Assembly: GCF_017876405.1 (NCBI RefSeq)
Contig: NZ_JAGINW010000001.1
Location: 819,203-883,202, forward strand
Length of the DNA stretch: 64,000 nucleotides
Source of the DNA: Kibdelosporangium banguiense
Lineage (GTDB): Bacteria > Actinomycetota > Actinomycetes > Mycobacteriales > Pseudonocardiaceae
Direction: 5' to 3'
Below, one piece after another: positions 8,397 through 17,600 of this stretch. The translations under genes and the position numbers were made by a program. Every line of letters begins with the position of its first letter. Within the stretch, counting starts at the first letter, position 1. A model generated the notes under the pieces. The model ran no database searches. It had not been told where the DNA came from and saw only the letters and a list, made by a program, of their open reading frames with translations.

Positions 8397-9818
8397 GTGG
8401 ACAACGATCTTCGGCCAGCGGACGCGGCAGGACTTGCCGAGGAAGTGGCCGGCCTTCGCGCACTGACCGTGCGCCTGCAGGCGGAGAACGCACGGTTGTT
8501 GCGTCTGCTGGAGTTGACACCAAAACAGGCGACCCCGCCCGGCCCAACACAGACGGGTTTCTTCGACGCCCCACCCGGCCCGATCGACCGGCGGTCACCA
8601 CCCGAAGTGAAGGTGGACTTCTTCGGGACGCTGTTCGCTGCTCGCACGGACATCTACGCCGTCCGGTGGGAGAACGCGCACACGGGCAAAGCCGGTTGGC
8701 TGCCCGCAGTGCGTGGCGGGTGGCGTAAAGGCACGCGTCATGAACAGCGGAACTACCTGCCACTCACCAGGGAGGTTCTTCGGGCTCACCTGTCCGGTGA
8801 GTCGCACGTGGGGTTGTATCCGCTGCTGGATGGCGATCTGTGCAGCTGGCTGGCTGTCGACTTCGACGGACAGGCCGCCATGCTCGATGCGCTGGCCTTC
8901 CTGAAGGCCGCGAGGACATGGTCGGCACCCGCAGCATTGGAAGTATCGCGGTCGGGGGTCGGCGCGCACGTATGGGTGTTCTTCGCGGCACCCGTGCCGG
9001 CTGAGGCCGCCCGCCGGCTCGGCACCGCATTGCTGCGGGAGGCAATGGCCGTCCGCGGCCACATGGACCTGGCCAGCTACGACCGCTGTTTCCGTCCCAG
9101 GATGTGCTGCCGTCAGGCGGCGTGGGGAATCCGATCGCGGCGCCGCTGCACGGCAAAGCCCGGCGGGACGGCGTAACCGTATTTTTCAATCTGTCCACAA
9201 TGGAACCGTACGATGATCAGTGGGCTTTCCTGTCCACACTCGGCCGGATGAGCCCAGCCGAAGTCACCCGGATCGCACGCCGGGCCGGGAAGATCGCCGT
9301 AGGTGCCGGCGTGGACCGAATCGACAAAGCTGTATCGACCAGGATCCAGGCCGCGCCACCCCCGATCGTGCATTCCCTGCCGCGCGGCCTAGCCGACACG
9401 GTCGCCTCATTGGTCGAGCAAGCCGGCAGCCGCCTCGAGACACTTGACAAACGGACGTCCGGCGCATCCCAGGAGTTCACGTTCACGGCTACGCTGACCC
9501 GCACGCAGCAGGACGCCGCAGACGCCTTCCGCGGTCACGACCTCGGCGTACTCGTCGCTCCGCCCGGTGCGGGCAAGACGGTCATCGCCTGCGCGCTGAT
9601 CGCCGGGCACGCGACCTCGACACTCATACTCGTCGACCGCAAGGCCCTCGCGACCAATGACGGACGCAAATCAGCGCGCTACTCGGAATCAAAGCAGGCC
9701 AACTCGGCGGCGGACGCAAGAAAACCCGCGGCGTGATCGACGTCGCCATACTGCAAACCCTGGCATGCAAGGACGACATCGAATCACTGACCAACGGATA
9801 CGGTCTGGTGATCACCGA
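8397..9818 (+). pseudogene. Broken primase-SF2 helicase (first copy)
   Basis: This is a close relative of the intact gene at 49293-51713. Residues 1-229 are in frame (LeuZip-like start, DFDG, SGVGAHVWVFF). A single-base loss near 9086 (GACCGCTG versus GACCGGCTG) shifts the frame. The next frame continues to APPGAGKT but lacks about 60 residues between the primase and helicase parts. A second frameshift follows near 9650 (ALA then NDGRK), and homology ends near 9818 before the DEAH-box region, so motifs II-VI are missing. The protein cannot be functional. Confidence 0.92.
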
Positions 9819-9821
9819 CCG

Positions 9822-9967
9822 ACGCCGCGGCACCGGCCTGGTGGGTCAACTTCCGGGCCGTCGACGAGGGCAACTGGGGTTCGAGCGGCGGCGTCCTCTC
9901 CCTCCTCGACAGCGGCGTCTTCACCGAGAAGAAGGCCAAGGCGATCCGCGCGGCGACGGACAGCTGA
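9822..9967 (+). pseudogene. C-terminal fragment of an unrecognised gene
   Basis: Directly after the primase-helicase homology ends, a frame reads PAWWVNFRAVDEGNWGSSGG and VLSLLDSGVFTEKKAKAIRA before a stop at 9965-9967. The smooth codon bias and protein-like ending suggest the 3' end of a deleted gene joined to the helicase remnant. No family was assigned. Confidence 0.35.
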
Positions 9968-10174
9968 CCGTCTTGCGTCGATTCCACCGCAAACCATGCG
10001 AAGGCTCATCACGCCCGTCCGAGCGCTCCCATTTGCCAGATGTCGGCGATGGCCAAGATGAAGTCGCGACGGTCACTCCCGGACGGATCGTGATCTTGAG
10101 CCGAGTCAGCGGTTCAAGAAATACGAAATCGTGTCAGTTCGGGTGAAGCCTGCTCGCAACGATCCTCGGATTGA

Positions 10175-10325
10175 GAGCTGCCCGACGAGCCCGCCAACAA
10201 CCTCGGCCAGGCCAGCGTCGACCAGCTGACCAGCGCGCTGAACGCCTACCGGGGGCGCGTTTGTCGTCGTCAGCCACGACGACCGGTTCCTGCAGGAGAT
10301 CGGCGTCACCCGCTGGATCCGTCCA
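10175..10325 (+). pseudogene. ABC-F ATPase C-terminal remnant
   Basis: The frame gives LPDEPANNLGQASVDQL then, after a frameshift near 10258, VVVSHDDRFLQEIGVTRWI. These are the Walker B (LDEPTNN-like) and switch-His (VSHD) regions of the second ATPase domain of ABC-F proteins, which act on ribosomes and often confer antibiotic resistance. Only about 50 residues remain and they overlap the end of the DUF6193 gene on the other strand. It is a non-functional scrap. Confidence 0.7.
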
Positions 10326-11058
10326 GCCAACGCAACCCCGACGGAGACGAACGCTCCCGAGCGCTGAGCTCCTCGGACGACGGCACGCCGAGACGGTCCA
10401 TCTCGGTCAGACACACCCGGACCGCCTCGCCGGCATCGAAGGTGATGTCGGGTTCAACGCGTCGATCCTCAACGATCGTGAACCGACCGTCGCCGACCGC
10501 CCGCACCCACGGGCCAGGCACACGGTACTCATCCGCAGTCGGCCGGAACGACATCCAGTACATCGACATGAACGGGTACATCCGCCGCAGCTGCGGCTCC
10601 GTCATCGCCGCGTCGATGAACTCACCGAGGTCGTGCCTCGGGTGCGCACGGAACTGCTGCCACATGAACTCAATCCGGTCACCGCTCTCATATGCCGTGG
10701 CGACATCGACGAAGTCGGCAAACGGCCACACGTCCGCCAGCTCCTGCGGGGTTGCGCCGCCGAGCCAGGACGCGGCCAAGCCGGTGACGCCAGTCAGGTC
10801 AGCCGTGGCCACCCAGCTCAGATAGGCCGTCCGCAGCTTGTGCCGAACGCGGAACAGACGCTTGTCCCGATGCGGGAAGACTGTCACAGCGCGGTCGCCC
10901 TTGCTCGCCTCGACCACGTAACCGCCGAAGGCGCCAGGAGCGTCTCTCACCGTGATCTCGCAGCCAAGACAGGCGACCTCGATCACGGCCCGCAGACCGC
11001 CTGCATCGACCAGATCCTGATACGGCGATTCCCCCATGCCACCCAAGTTACCCATGGC
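10306..11058 (-). CDS. DUF6193-family protein
   Basis: About 250 residues with the spacing typical of DUF6193 proteins: an N-terminal AGGLRAVIEVACLG segment, a Trp-containing central part (AYLSWVATADLTGV, AASWLGG, ELADVWPFADFV) and a C-terminal MYPFMSMYWMSFRP followed by GRFTIVEDR. Members occur near natural-product genes in actinomycetes, but their activity is unknown to me. The start is uncertain: in-frame ATGs lie at 11058 and 11040 and a TTG at 11091. It is isolated between remnants, and its 3' end overlaps the ABC-F relic. Confidence 0.65.
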   Translation of the reverse strand, partial: AMGNLGGMGESPYQDLVDAGGLRAVIEVACLGCEITVRDAPGAFGGYVVEASKGDRAVTVFPHRDKRLFRVRHKLRTAYLSWVATADLTGVTGLAASWLGGATPQELADVWPFADFVDVATAYESGDRIEFMWQQFRAHPRHDLGEFIDAAMTEPQLRRMYPFMSMYWMSFRPTADEYRVPGPWVRAVGDGRFTIVEDRRVEPDITFDAGEAVRVCLTEMDRLGVPSSEELSARERSSPSGLRWLDGSSG

Positions 11059-11091
11059 GCGACGCACCGCAACGAGGAGCTGCACGACCAA

Positions 11092-11438
11092 GACGCGCTA
11101 CTGATCTCCGGCAAAACCAGCACTCGCAAGGCATACCCCTCGGTCCGGCTGGCCACGACGACCGCCGATGTGGCAGACGCGGTCAAGCCGGACGGTCCGT
11201 TCCATAGCCGCTGACCAGGCTGGACCGACTGCGGGCGGCGTGCCTCAGCGACCGCACTCGCGGTCGCCGGCTGATCCGGCCAGGCTGGACCCATCGCGGC
11301 CGGGCCGGCGCCAAGGTCACCGTCAACGGCCGCATGCCCGACCGCGTCGCCACCACCAACGCGCGCCCGGCCATTCCGGCCCGGCTGTGAGTACGGCGAC
11401 AGTGTTGGGCATCGGTCGTCCTCCGTGGCCGTGCCGGT
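11092..11438. other. Non-coding or decayed stretch
   Basis: No gene is supported here. A + strand frame ending in a stop near 11390 (VTVNGRMPDRVATTNARP) has some protein character and could be the tail of a lost gene, but no family was recognised. Confidence 0.3.
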
Positions 11439-12344
11439 TCAGGTCAGGGCATTCGCGAGCGCTTTTGTCTGCGCGGCGCGGAATTCCTGGGAGATTCCGG
11501 CATTCCGGGAAACGAGGTCGAAGCCGTGGAAGGCGCCGTCGACCACGAGTTGCTCACAGTGGACGCCTGTGGCTGTCAGGCGGTTGGCGTAGGCGATGTC
11601 TTCCTCGTAGAACAGATCCAGTGATGCGGTTCCCATCCAGGCCGGTGGTAGCCCGGACAGATCCTCGTGCCGAGCCGGTGCGGCGAGCGCGCTGATGCCG
11701 GCTGATCCCGGGGCGGTACTCAAGTAGGACTGCCAGCCGAAGCGATTGCTCGTGTTATCCCAGCCGCGGAAGTGGGTTTCGTCGATGTCGATACGCATGA
11801 CAGTGCGGTCGTCGAGCATTGGATAGGTCAACAACTGGAAGACGGGCCGCACTTCCGCACGGTCGCGGGCGAGCAGGGCCAATGCGGCGGCGAGTCCCCC
11901 ACCCGCGCTCGCCCCGCCGATGACGATACGTGTCGCGTCGACATCCGGTCGATCGGCGAGCCAGGTGAGCGCGTCATGGCAGTCGTGCAGCGGTGTCGGG
12001 AACGGATACTCCGGCGCGAGGCGATAGTCGACCGAAGCGACGATGATGCCGAGCTCATGAACGAAATGGCGGCATATGAAGTCGTCAAGGGCCGCCGTGC
12101 CCATCACGTATCCGCCGCCGTGGATCCACAGCAGCGCGGGCGATGGTGCGGTCACACCTGATGTCGGCTTGTATATCCGGACAGAGATCGGGCCGACCGC
12201 CTCCACGGTGACATCCTTGGCGCGTCGCAGTCCACGAAGCCGGTCAACTGTCCTCATCAGACGAAGTCGTCGAGCACTGACCGCACCGCGCGGAAGCCAT
12301 CGTGCGAGCCTACGGAGATCGGGGTGGAATACATTGACATTCAT
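11439..12344 (-). CDS. Alpha/beta hydrolase of the hormone-sensitive lipase family
   Basis: This 301-residue esterase-like protein has the HSL hallmark HGGGYVMG (oxyanion hole), the nucleophile elbow GASAGGG, the acid region [10 protein letters not shown] and the catalytic His in GAFHGFD. Family members hydrolyse short-chain or bulky carboxylic esters in the cytoplasm; no signal peptide is seen. The ATG follows directly on the stop of an SDR remnant (TAATG), so it may once have been the second gene of an operon. The substrate is unknown. Confidence 0.92.
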   Translation of the reverse strand: MNVNVFHPDLRRLARWLPRGAVSARRLRLMRTVDRLRGLRRAKDVTVEAVGPISVRIYKPTSGVTAPSPALLWIHGGGYVMGTAALDDFICRHFVHELGIIVASVDYRLAPEYPFPTPLHDCHDALTWLADRPDVDATRIVIGGASAGGGLAAALALLARDRAEVRPVFQLLTYPMLDDRTVMRIDIDETHFRGWDNTSNRFGWQSYLSTAPGSAGISALAAPARHEDLSGLPPAWMGTASLDLFYEEDIAYANRLTATGVHCEQLVVDGAFHGFDLVSRNAGISQEFRAAQTKALANALT

Positions 12345-12636
12345 TACGACTCCAGTCGTAGTGAGCCGTCCAGGTGAAAGACCTCGCCGTTGAGGTAGCT
12401 ATTTTCGATGATGTCGATGACAGACGCGCGAACTCGTTCCGGCGACCGAGACAGTTCAGGAACGGCACGTTCGCGCCGGCTGCCGCGCGGACGTCCGCGC
12501 TGGCCTCCACGAGGCCCAGCATGGGCGTGTCGAAGATGCCAGGCGCGATGGTCCTCACCCGAACGCCCCGGGATGCGAGGTCGCGCACCGCTGGCAGCGT
12601 CAGGCCGGCCACGCCGTTCTTCGACGCCTGGTCCCT
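12344..12636 (-). pseudogene. Short-chain dehydrogenase C-terminal remnant
   Basis: The complement gives [19 protein letters not shown] then [17 protein letters not shown] and, in a shifted frame, [18 protein letters not shown] before a TAA stop. This is the C-terminal half of a 3-hydroxyacyl-CoA dehydrogenase type II (HSD10-like) SDR. The frame changes near the LGRRNEFAR segment and the Rossmann half is absent. It is fused at its upstream end to a DedA fragment. Confidence 0.8.
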
Positions 12637-12919
12637 CTCGAACAGCTTGGAGCTCGGTCCGTTGAACAGTGCCGATCCTATTTTCGCGCCGATCCGGTAG
12701 CCGCCGATGTTGCCGAGGATCGCGGCGACCGTGATCAGCGTGCACACCAGCCACAGATCGGCGTCGATGACCCCGGTCGCGGCGAACAGACCTATGGGAA
12801 CAGGAATGGGTTGCCGGGCAGGATGACGCCGAGCAGCACGCACTCGAAGAAGATGATCAGAAAAGCCCGACCAGCAGGTACGGTCCGAGCGACTGCGGAA
12901 CGGCTTCAGGATTGAACAT
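12637..12919 (-). pseudogene. DedA-family membrane protein remnant
   Basis: From ATG 12919 the complement reads [20 protein letters not shown], then by frameshift [14 protein letters not shown] and, after a second break, [20 protein letters not shown]. This is the N-terminal third of a DedA/SNARE-associated membrane protein. It stops at KLFERDQ and runs straight into the SDR remnant (ASKNGVAG), marking a deletion junction near 12636. Confidence 0.7.
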
Positions 12920-13007
12920 GGGTGTGGTGAACCTTCAGGCCCAGTTCGCGAGAAGAAAGTCGGTGTTCTGGTGGGCCGCTTCGGCGCCTGCTCACCGGAT
13001 CGCGCTG

Positions 13008-13970
13008 TCAGGCGGGTTTCGGGCTGGCTGCGATCGCCTGGAGGAGCTGGGCGATTTCCCCGCCGGAGTCTTCCGGCACGGTGTATCCGGTTTCGTCGCG
13101 GATTTCGGCGAGGTGGTCCCGAACATCCTCGATAGACAAGTCGGGGCGGTAGTAGCCCTTGGTTCTGCCGGTGAAGAACCTGGCGACCTGCCCGGCGCCC
13201 GCGGTGTAGATCTCGCCGGTGACCGGGCAGTCCTCGTGAGCCAGGAACGCGACCACGGGGGCGACGAGCGCAGGGTCGAGCTTACTGGTGACGGCGTGCA
13301 TCATGGCCAGGTCGGCGGGATCGAGTCGCCGGCCATTGTCGCCCTCGGCCATGGTCACCGCGAGCATCCGGGTGGCCGCGATCGGGGCGATCGCGTTGAC
13401 CCTGATGTTGTGTGCGGCGCCTTCCACGGCGAGGACCCGGGTGAAGCCGATCAGGCCGGTCTTGGCCGCGCCGTAGTGGCTTTTGTGTGTGCTGCCGAGG
13501 ATGCCGGCGGAGGAGGTGGTGTTGACGACGCGGCCGTAGCCCTGTTCTCGCATGACGCGCCATGCCGGGACGGTGACGTAGAACGCGCCCTTGAGGTGTA
13601 CGTCGATCATCGGGTCGAGGTCATCGGGAGTCATATCGCTCAAGGGGACGTCGCGGACGATGCCGGCGTTGTTGACGAGGATGTCGATCTGCCCGTAGGT
13701 CTTCAGCGCGGTGCGGACGATCACCTCGCCGCCTTCGCGGGTGGCGACGCTGTGGGTGTCCGCCACGGCTTCGCCGCCCTGGTCACGGATCTCACGAGCA
13801 ACGGCCTCAGCCGGCCCGGCGTCGGCGCCGTCACCAGTGACCGAGCCGCCGAGATCGTTGACCACCACCCGCGCCCCACGGGACGCCAGCAGCAAGGCAT
13901 GGTGGCGGCCGAGGCCGTTGCCGGCGCCCGTAACGATGGCGACCTGGCCGTCGAATCGAAGTTCTGTCAT
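13008..13970 (-). CDS. SDR oxidoreductase, HSD17B4-type
   Basis: This 320-residue classical SDR has TGAGNGLGR (cofactor glycine motif, about residues 14-22), NNAG and the catalytic Ser/Tyr/Lys in [10 protein letters not shown] and YGAAKTG. The insert [18 protein letters not shown] and the longer C-terminus resemble the (3R)-hydroxyacyl-CoA dehydrogenase unit of multifunctional enzyme 2. The ATG overlaps the P450 stop by 4 bp (ATGA). As the last gene of the ferredoxin/P450/SDR operon it may oxidise the alcohol made by the P450; this coupling is inferred from context. Confidence 0.9.
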   Translation of the reverse strand: MTELRFDGQVAIVTGAGNGLGRHHALLLASRGARVVVNDLGGSVTGDGADAGPAEAVAREIRDQGGEAVADTHSVATREGGEVIVRTALKTYGQIDILVNNAGIVRDVPLSDMTPDDLDPMIDVHLKGAFYVTVPAWRVMREQGYGRVVNTTSSAGILGSTHKSHYGAAKTGLIGFTRVLAVEGAAHNIRVNAIAPIAATRMLAVTMAEGDNGRRLDPADLAMMHAVTSKLDPALVAPVVAFLAHEDCPVTGEIYTAGAGQVARFFTGRTKGYYRPDLSIEDVRDHLAEIRDETGYTVPEDSGGEIAQLLQAIAASPKPA

Positions 13971-15172
13971 GGCTGCCCCCAGGTGACGGGCAGCTCGTGA
14001 ACGCCGTAGATACTCATGTCGTTGCGGAACCGGATCTGCTCGATCGGCACGGCGAGCCGCAGGCCCGGCAGACGACGCAGCAACGTGGGAAGCGCGATCT
14101 CCAGTTCCGCACGCGCCAGGGTCTGCCCCAGACACTGATGGACGCCGTAGCCGAAAGCCATGTGCCCGCGCGAGTTGCGGTCGACGTCGAGAGAGTCGGG
14201 ATCGTCGAGGAAGGCCGGGTCACGGTTGGCAGCGGGCAGGTTCATGATCAGCCCTTCCCCCGCACGGACGAGGGTGCCGCCGATCTCGATGTCCTCTTTG
14301 GCCACCCGGGCGACGAGACTGTGCACGATCGTCAAGTACCGCAACAGTTCCTCGACCGCGTTCGAAATCACCCTGGGGTCGTCGGTGTCGCGAAGACGGG
14401 CCAGGGTGCCCGGGTTCTCCAGCAGGGCAAGGGTACCGAGGCCGATCATGTTGGCGGTCGTCTCGTGGCCCGCGGACAGCAGGATGAAGCTGTTCATCGC
14501 GATGGTCTCGCGAGTCAGCTCGCCGGTCGGCAGGTACTCGCGGATGAGACGGCTGATCAGCGCGTCGTCCGGCTCGCTTTGCTTGCGGGCCACCAGTTCG
14601 TACAGGTATCCGAAGATCTTCCCATTGGCCTGCTGCTTCTCCTGCTCGGTGGCGGTCCGGCTCATCAGCACACCGGTGATCTCCTGGAAGAACTGGTGAT
14701 CGGAGTACGGCACACCGAGCAGCAGCGAGATCACCAGCGACGGGATGGGCAGCGCGTAGGCCTGCACCAGATCGGCCGGGCTGCCGCTCGCCACCATCGT
14801 GTCGATGAACTCGTTCGCCATCTTCTCGATCTCCGGGCGCAGCGCGTTGACCCGCTTGACCGTGAAGTCCTTGGTCAGCATCCGCCGCAGCACGGCGTGC
14901 TCCGGGTCGTCCATCCTCGGAAACACCTTCGGCATGGTGTCGCCGTGGTGTTCGCCGCTGCCCTGCTGCGCGGCGACCTCCGCACTGACCTGCGGATCGG
15001 TCATGGCGAGCTTGATGTCCTCGTACCGGCTCACCGCCCACACCTCGTGGCCTTGCCAGTTCACCTTGCGCAGGCCACCTGTCTCGCGCCAGTCCCGGTA
15101 GCCGGGCGCCGGATCGAACGGACAGCGGCTGTCGCGATCCGCGGGGAAGATCGGCAGTTCGGTCGCGGTCAT
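13967..15172 (-). CDS. Cytochrome P450
   Basis: This 401-residue soluble actinobacterial P450 has the I-helix motif AGHETT, EELLRY for the ExxR motif, and the haem loop FGYGVHQCLGQTLAR with the Cys thiolate ligand. Length and motifs fit the CYP105/CYP107-like class. The ATG is preceded by AAAGGAG. The ferredoxin gene lies 89 bp upstream and probably supplies electrons; a reductase is not part of this operon. Substrate unknown; the neighbouring SDR suggests stepwise oxidation of an aliphatic or steroid-like compound (inference). Confidence 0.95.
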   Translation of the reverse strand: MTATELPIFPADRDSRCPFDPAPGYRDWRETGGLRKVNWQGHEVWAVSRYEDIKLAMTDPQVSAEVAAQQGSGEHHGDTMPKVFPRMDDPEHAVLRRMLTKDFTVKRVNALRPEIEKMANEFIDTMVASGSPADLVQAYALPIPSLVISLLLGVPYSDHQFFQEITGVLMSRTATEQEKQQANGKIFGYLYELVARKQSEPDDALISRLIREYLPTGELTRETIAMNSFILLSAGHETTANMIGLGTLALLENPGTLARLRDTDDPRVISNAVEELLRYLTIVHSLVARVAKEDIEIGGTLVRAGEGLIMNLPAANRDPAFLDDPDSLDVDRNSRGHMAFGYGVHQCLGQTLARAELEIALPTLLRRLPGLRLAVPIEQIRFRNDMSIYGVHELPVTWGQP

Positions 15173-15261
15173 GAAAACTCCTTTGCGGCAGTGGGGATAG
15201 CGGCCGCCCATGGGGCCCGGGTCGCGATGAGGGCGCGCCACGCGCGCGAAATCCGATTCCT

Positions 15262-15459
15262 TCAGGACTCGGCCAGATGGATGGCCGCGGCCGGGCACAC
15301 CATCGCCGACTCACGGACGGCTTCGTGGTGCTCCGGTCCGGGCGTTTCGTCCAGCAGGACGACGACACCGTCCTCCTCGCGCTGGTCGAACACCTCCGGC
15401 GCGAGCAACACGCACTGACCTGCGGCAACACACTTGCCGGTCGCAACGCCCACTTTCAT
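15262..15459 (-). CDS. [3Fe-4S]-type ferredoxin partner of the P450
   Basis: The product is 65 residues with CVAAGQCVLLAPEVF (first two cluster Cys), an acidic middle and MVCPAAAIHLAES with the last ligand and conserved Pro. This is the pattern of single-cluster ferredoxins encoded beside actinobacterial P450s. The ATG follows GGAGGAG, which decided the start. It is the first gene of the operon and is divergent from a TetR gene, with two operator-like dyads between them. Confidence 0.92.
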   Translation of the reverse strand: MKVGVATGKCVAAGQCVLLAPEVFDQREEDGVVVLLDETPGPEHHEAVRESAMVCPAAAIHLAES

Positions 15460-15482
15460 CGGATCTCCTCCGCGACACAATC

Positions 15483-15541
15483 TGCAGTTGACTGCAAATT
15501 CCCCTCGCGGCCGAAGGTAGCACAACTTGCAGTCGACTGCA
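15483..15541. promoter_or_regulatory. Two TetR operator dyads between ferredoxin and TetR genes
   Basis: TGCAGTTGACTGCA (15483-15496) and the perfect palindrome TGCAGTCGACTGCA (15528-15541) share 6-bp arms TGCAGT/ACTGCA and are 45 bp apart centre to centre. They occupy the 100-bp divergent promoter region, so the adjacent TetR probably represses both itself and the ferredoxin/P450/SDR operon. Confidence 0.8.
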
Positions 15542-15559
15542 GGTTGCTACCCTGTCGCA

Positions 15560-16189
15560 GTGGTCACCGATTCCGAGCGCCCGTTGCGTGCTGACGCGGC
15601 ACGCAACGTCGAACGCATCCTGCGCACCGCGCGCACGGTCTTCGCCGGCCTAGGCCCGGACGCGCAACTCGACGAGATCGCCCGCCGCGCCGACGTGAGC
15701 ACCAGGACGCTCTACAACCATTTCCCCAACAAGGCCGACCTGGTCCGAGCCGCCCTCGACCAGGCCATCACCGAAGACCTCGCCCCCGCCGCCGACCAGG
15801 CACTCGCCGACGACGACCCACTGCACGGACTTCGCCACCTGATCGAAGCCGCCATGAGCCTGGCAGCCCGCGAGTTGAACACCCTGGCCGCCGCACGCGC
15901 CGCCGGCACCCTGACCTCGGAGGTCTACACCCCGTTCTACGAATCCCTGACCACGCTCGCCCAACGCGCACAGGACGCCGGCCTGCTGCGCGCCGACCTC
16001 GTCCCCGACGACCTGCCCCGCCTCATGGCCATGCTGACCAGCACACTGTGGACCATGGATCCCGGCGCCGACGGCTGGCGACGTTACCTCGGACTCGTCC
16101 TTGACGGCTTGGCGCCCGCCGCGGCGAACCCCCTGCACCCGCCGGTCACCCTTCTAAAGGGGGCACGGACGGGCGACTGGTCACTCTGA
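15560..16189 (+). CDS. TetR-family regulator of the P450 operon
   Basis: This 209-residue repressor has a TetR N-terminal domain: VERILRTARTVFAGLG, AQLDEIARRADVSTRTLYNH and FPNKADLVRAAL. The GTG at 15560 was chosen because an in-frame TTG further upstream lies inside the operator. It is divergent from the ferredoxin gene and 19 bp downstream of the nearer dyad, which implies autorepression. Its effector may be the P450 substrate. Confidence 0.9.
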   Translation: MVTDSERPLRADAARNVERILRTARTVFAGLGPDAQLDEIARRADVSTRTLYNHFPNKADLVRAALDQAITEDLAPAADQALADDDPLHGLRHLIEAAMSLAARELNTLAAARAAGTLTSEVYTPFYESLTTLAQRAQDAGLLRADLVPDDLPRLMAMLTSTLWTMDPGADGWRRYLGLVLDGLAPAAANPLHPPVTLLKGARTGDWSL

Positions 16190-16259
16190 TCCCTACACAG
16201 CGGCATCGCGGGCATGGCGACCGCGATCCGGCTGCGGCAAGCGTGCCGGCCTGGCCGAT

Positions 16260-17231
16260 CTAGCGGATCCAGCCAGGGATGCCCGGTTTTGGCCCAGCAG
16301 GCAGCTTGTCCTTGCCCGCGCCCAAAGCCACCGTCGCCGACGGTTCCACGGCCGCGCAACGCTTGACCTGCGGTGTCTTCAGCGTCGCCAGGTATACGTC
16401 CACAGCAACCTTGGTGCACTCACTACGACCGTACACGCCGTGTCCCCAGCCTTCGTAGGTCAGAAGCACGGTCTTGTCGCGGGACTGATGGTGCGCGTCG
16501 ACGGCCCACGAGTACGGGGTCGCCGGGTCGTACAGTGCGTTGAGCATCAGGATCTTCGGTGCGTTCTTGATGTTCAGCCGGTGCTGCGGGTTGTTCACCT
16601 TCTCCGGCAGCCCGATGCAACCGGTGATCGCGGCGTGCCCGATCGCGCCGCCGCGCATGTGCGGCGTGATGGCGTTCTCCGTGGCCTCCAACGCCTTGTA
16701 TTCGGCGAAGTCGCGCACCGGCAGGCTCCAGTCGGAGCAGAACGCCGCCTGATACACCTCATTGACCTCCTCGTCGGCGAACGCCTGCAACCGCGGCGCC
16801 GGCCGCTGGCTGTCCAGCTCGGCCACGGCTTGCGCGTGTGCCTTCCAGTCCGGACCGTAGAACGCGCCGAACGCATCGCCGATGATGTCGCGTGCGGTGA
16901 ATTTGCGCGTGGGGTCGCCGGGGTTCGTCACCTCACCGCGGTCGGCCTTGGCCAGCAAGCCGTCCCACACCTTGGTGACGTCCTTGCCATGCAGTGCACA
17001 GGAAACCGTGCGATCACACCACTTGACCCACTCGGTGAACGAGCTCTCCGCGGTCTGCGCCTCAGTCACCGCGAAGCCCCGCATGCCCAAGCTGTGGTCC
17101 ATGTTGCTGTCGATGACCATCGCCCGGATCTTGTCGCCGTACCGCTCGGCATACTGCTGGCCCATCAACGTGCCGTAAGAGACACCGTAATAGTTGATCT
17201 TCTTCTCGCCGAGCGAACGCCGGATCGCGTG
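16260..17231 (-). pseudogene. TAP-like secreted peptidase, 5'-truncated
   Basis: The region encodes the C-terminal two-thirds of a tripeptidyl aminopeptidase-type hydrolase: [19 protein letters not shown] (nucleophile elbow), LNALYDPATPYSWA (acid) and YEGWGHGVYG (catalytic His), followed by the TAP C-terminal domain. The signal peptide and about 150 residues upstream of [10 protein letters not shown] are missing. At that point the sequence changes to transposase-like DNA, so the gene was decapitated by an insertion or deletion. Intact relatives are extracellular. Confidence 0.85.
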
Positions 17232-17254
17232 AGGTCGTGACAAGGAATGGTGAT

Positions 17255-17377
17255 GAACGCACGCTTGTGACTGGTCCACAGCCCGTCAGGATTCGCTGTC
17301 ATACCAAGGATATGGACGTACCGGGTGGCAACCTCGAGCACGAAGAACACATAAGTCCGCCTCAACGTGACATGGTG
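17255..17377 (-). pseudogene. Integrase-core transposase remnant
   Basis: About 41 residues read [19 protein letters not shown] and [18 protein letters not shown], the rve integrase-core segment of a common actinobacterial transposase/integrase type. Nothing of either end remains. It abuts the truncated peptidase gene and is the likely cause of that truncation. Confidence 0.75.
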
Positions 17378-17600
17378 AACGCCTGCATACGCAAGAACCG
17401 GCGCCACAACGAGTTCGACTCCCGGCTCGGCGCCGGTGGTATCCGCGGGCGCCTGAGCACACGGCGAATCGTTCTTGGCCACCAGACACAGGAAACCATC
17501 CTGATGGCGGGGTAGTCCCGGCTACCTGACGGGTGCACGGCTGGCTCTTGCTCGTCCAACATGGATGGTGACAGGCATTGTCACAGCGGACGGAGTAGGC

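Noticed and set aside
12912..14000. Long + strand open frame of 362 codons
   Set aside because: It is antisense to a well-supported SDR gene and partly to the DedA relic, with no domain; a GC-bias shadow.
13997..15418. 473-codon + strand frame rich in Arg/His/Gln
   Set aside because: Antisense to the P450 and ferredoxin genes, whose motifs are canonical.
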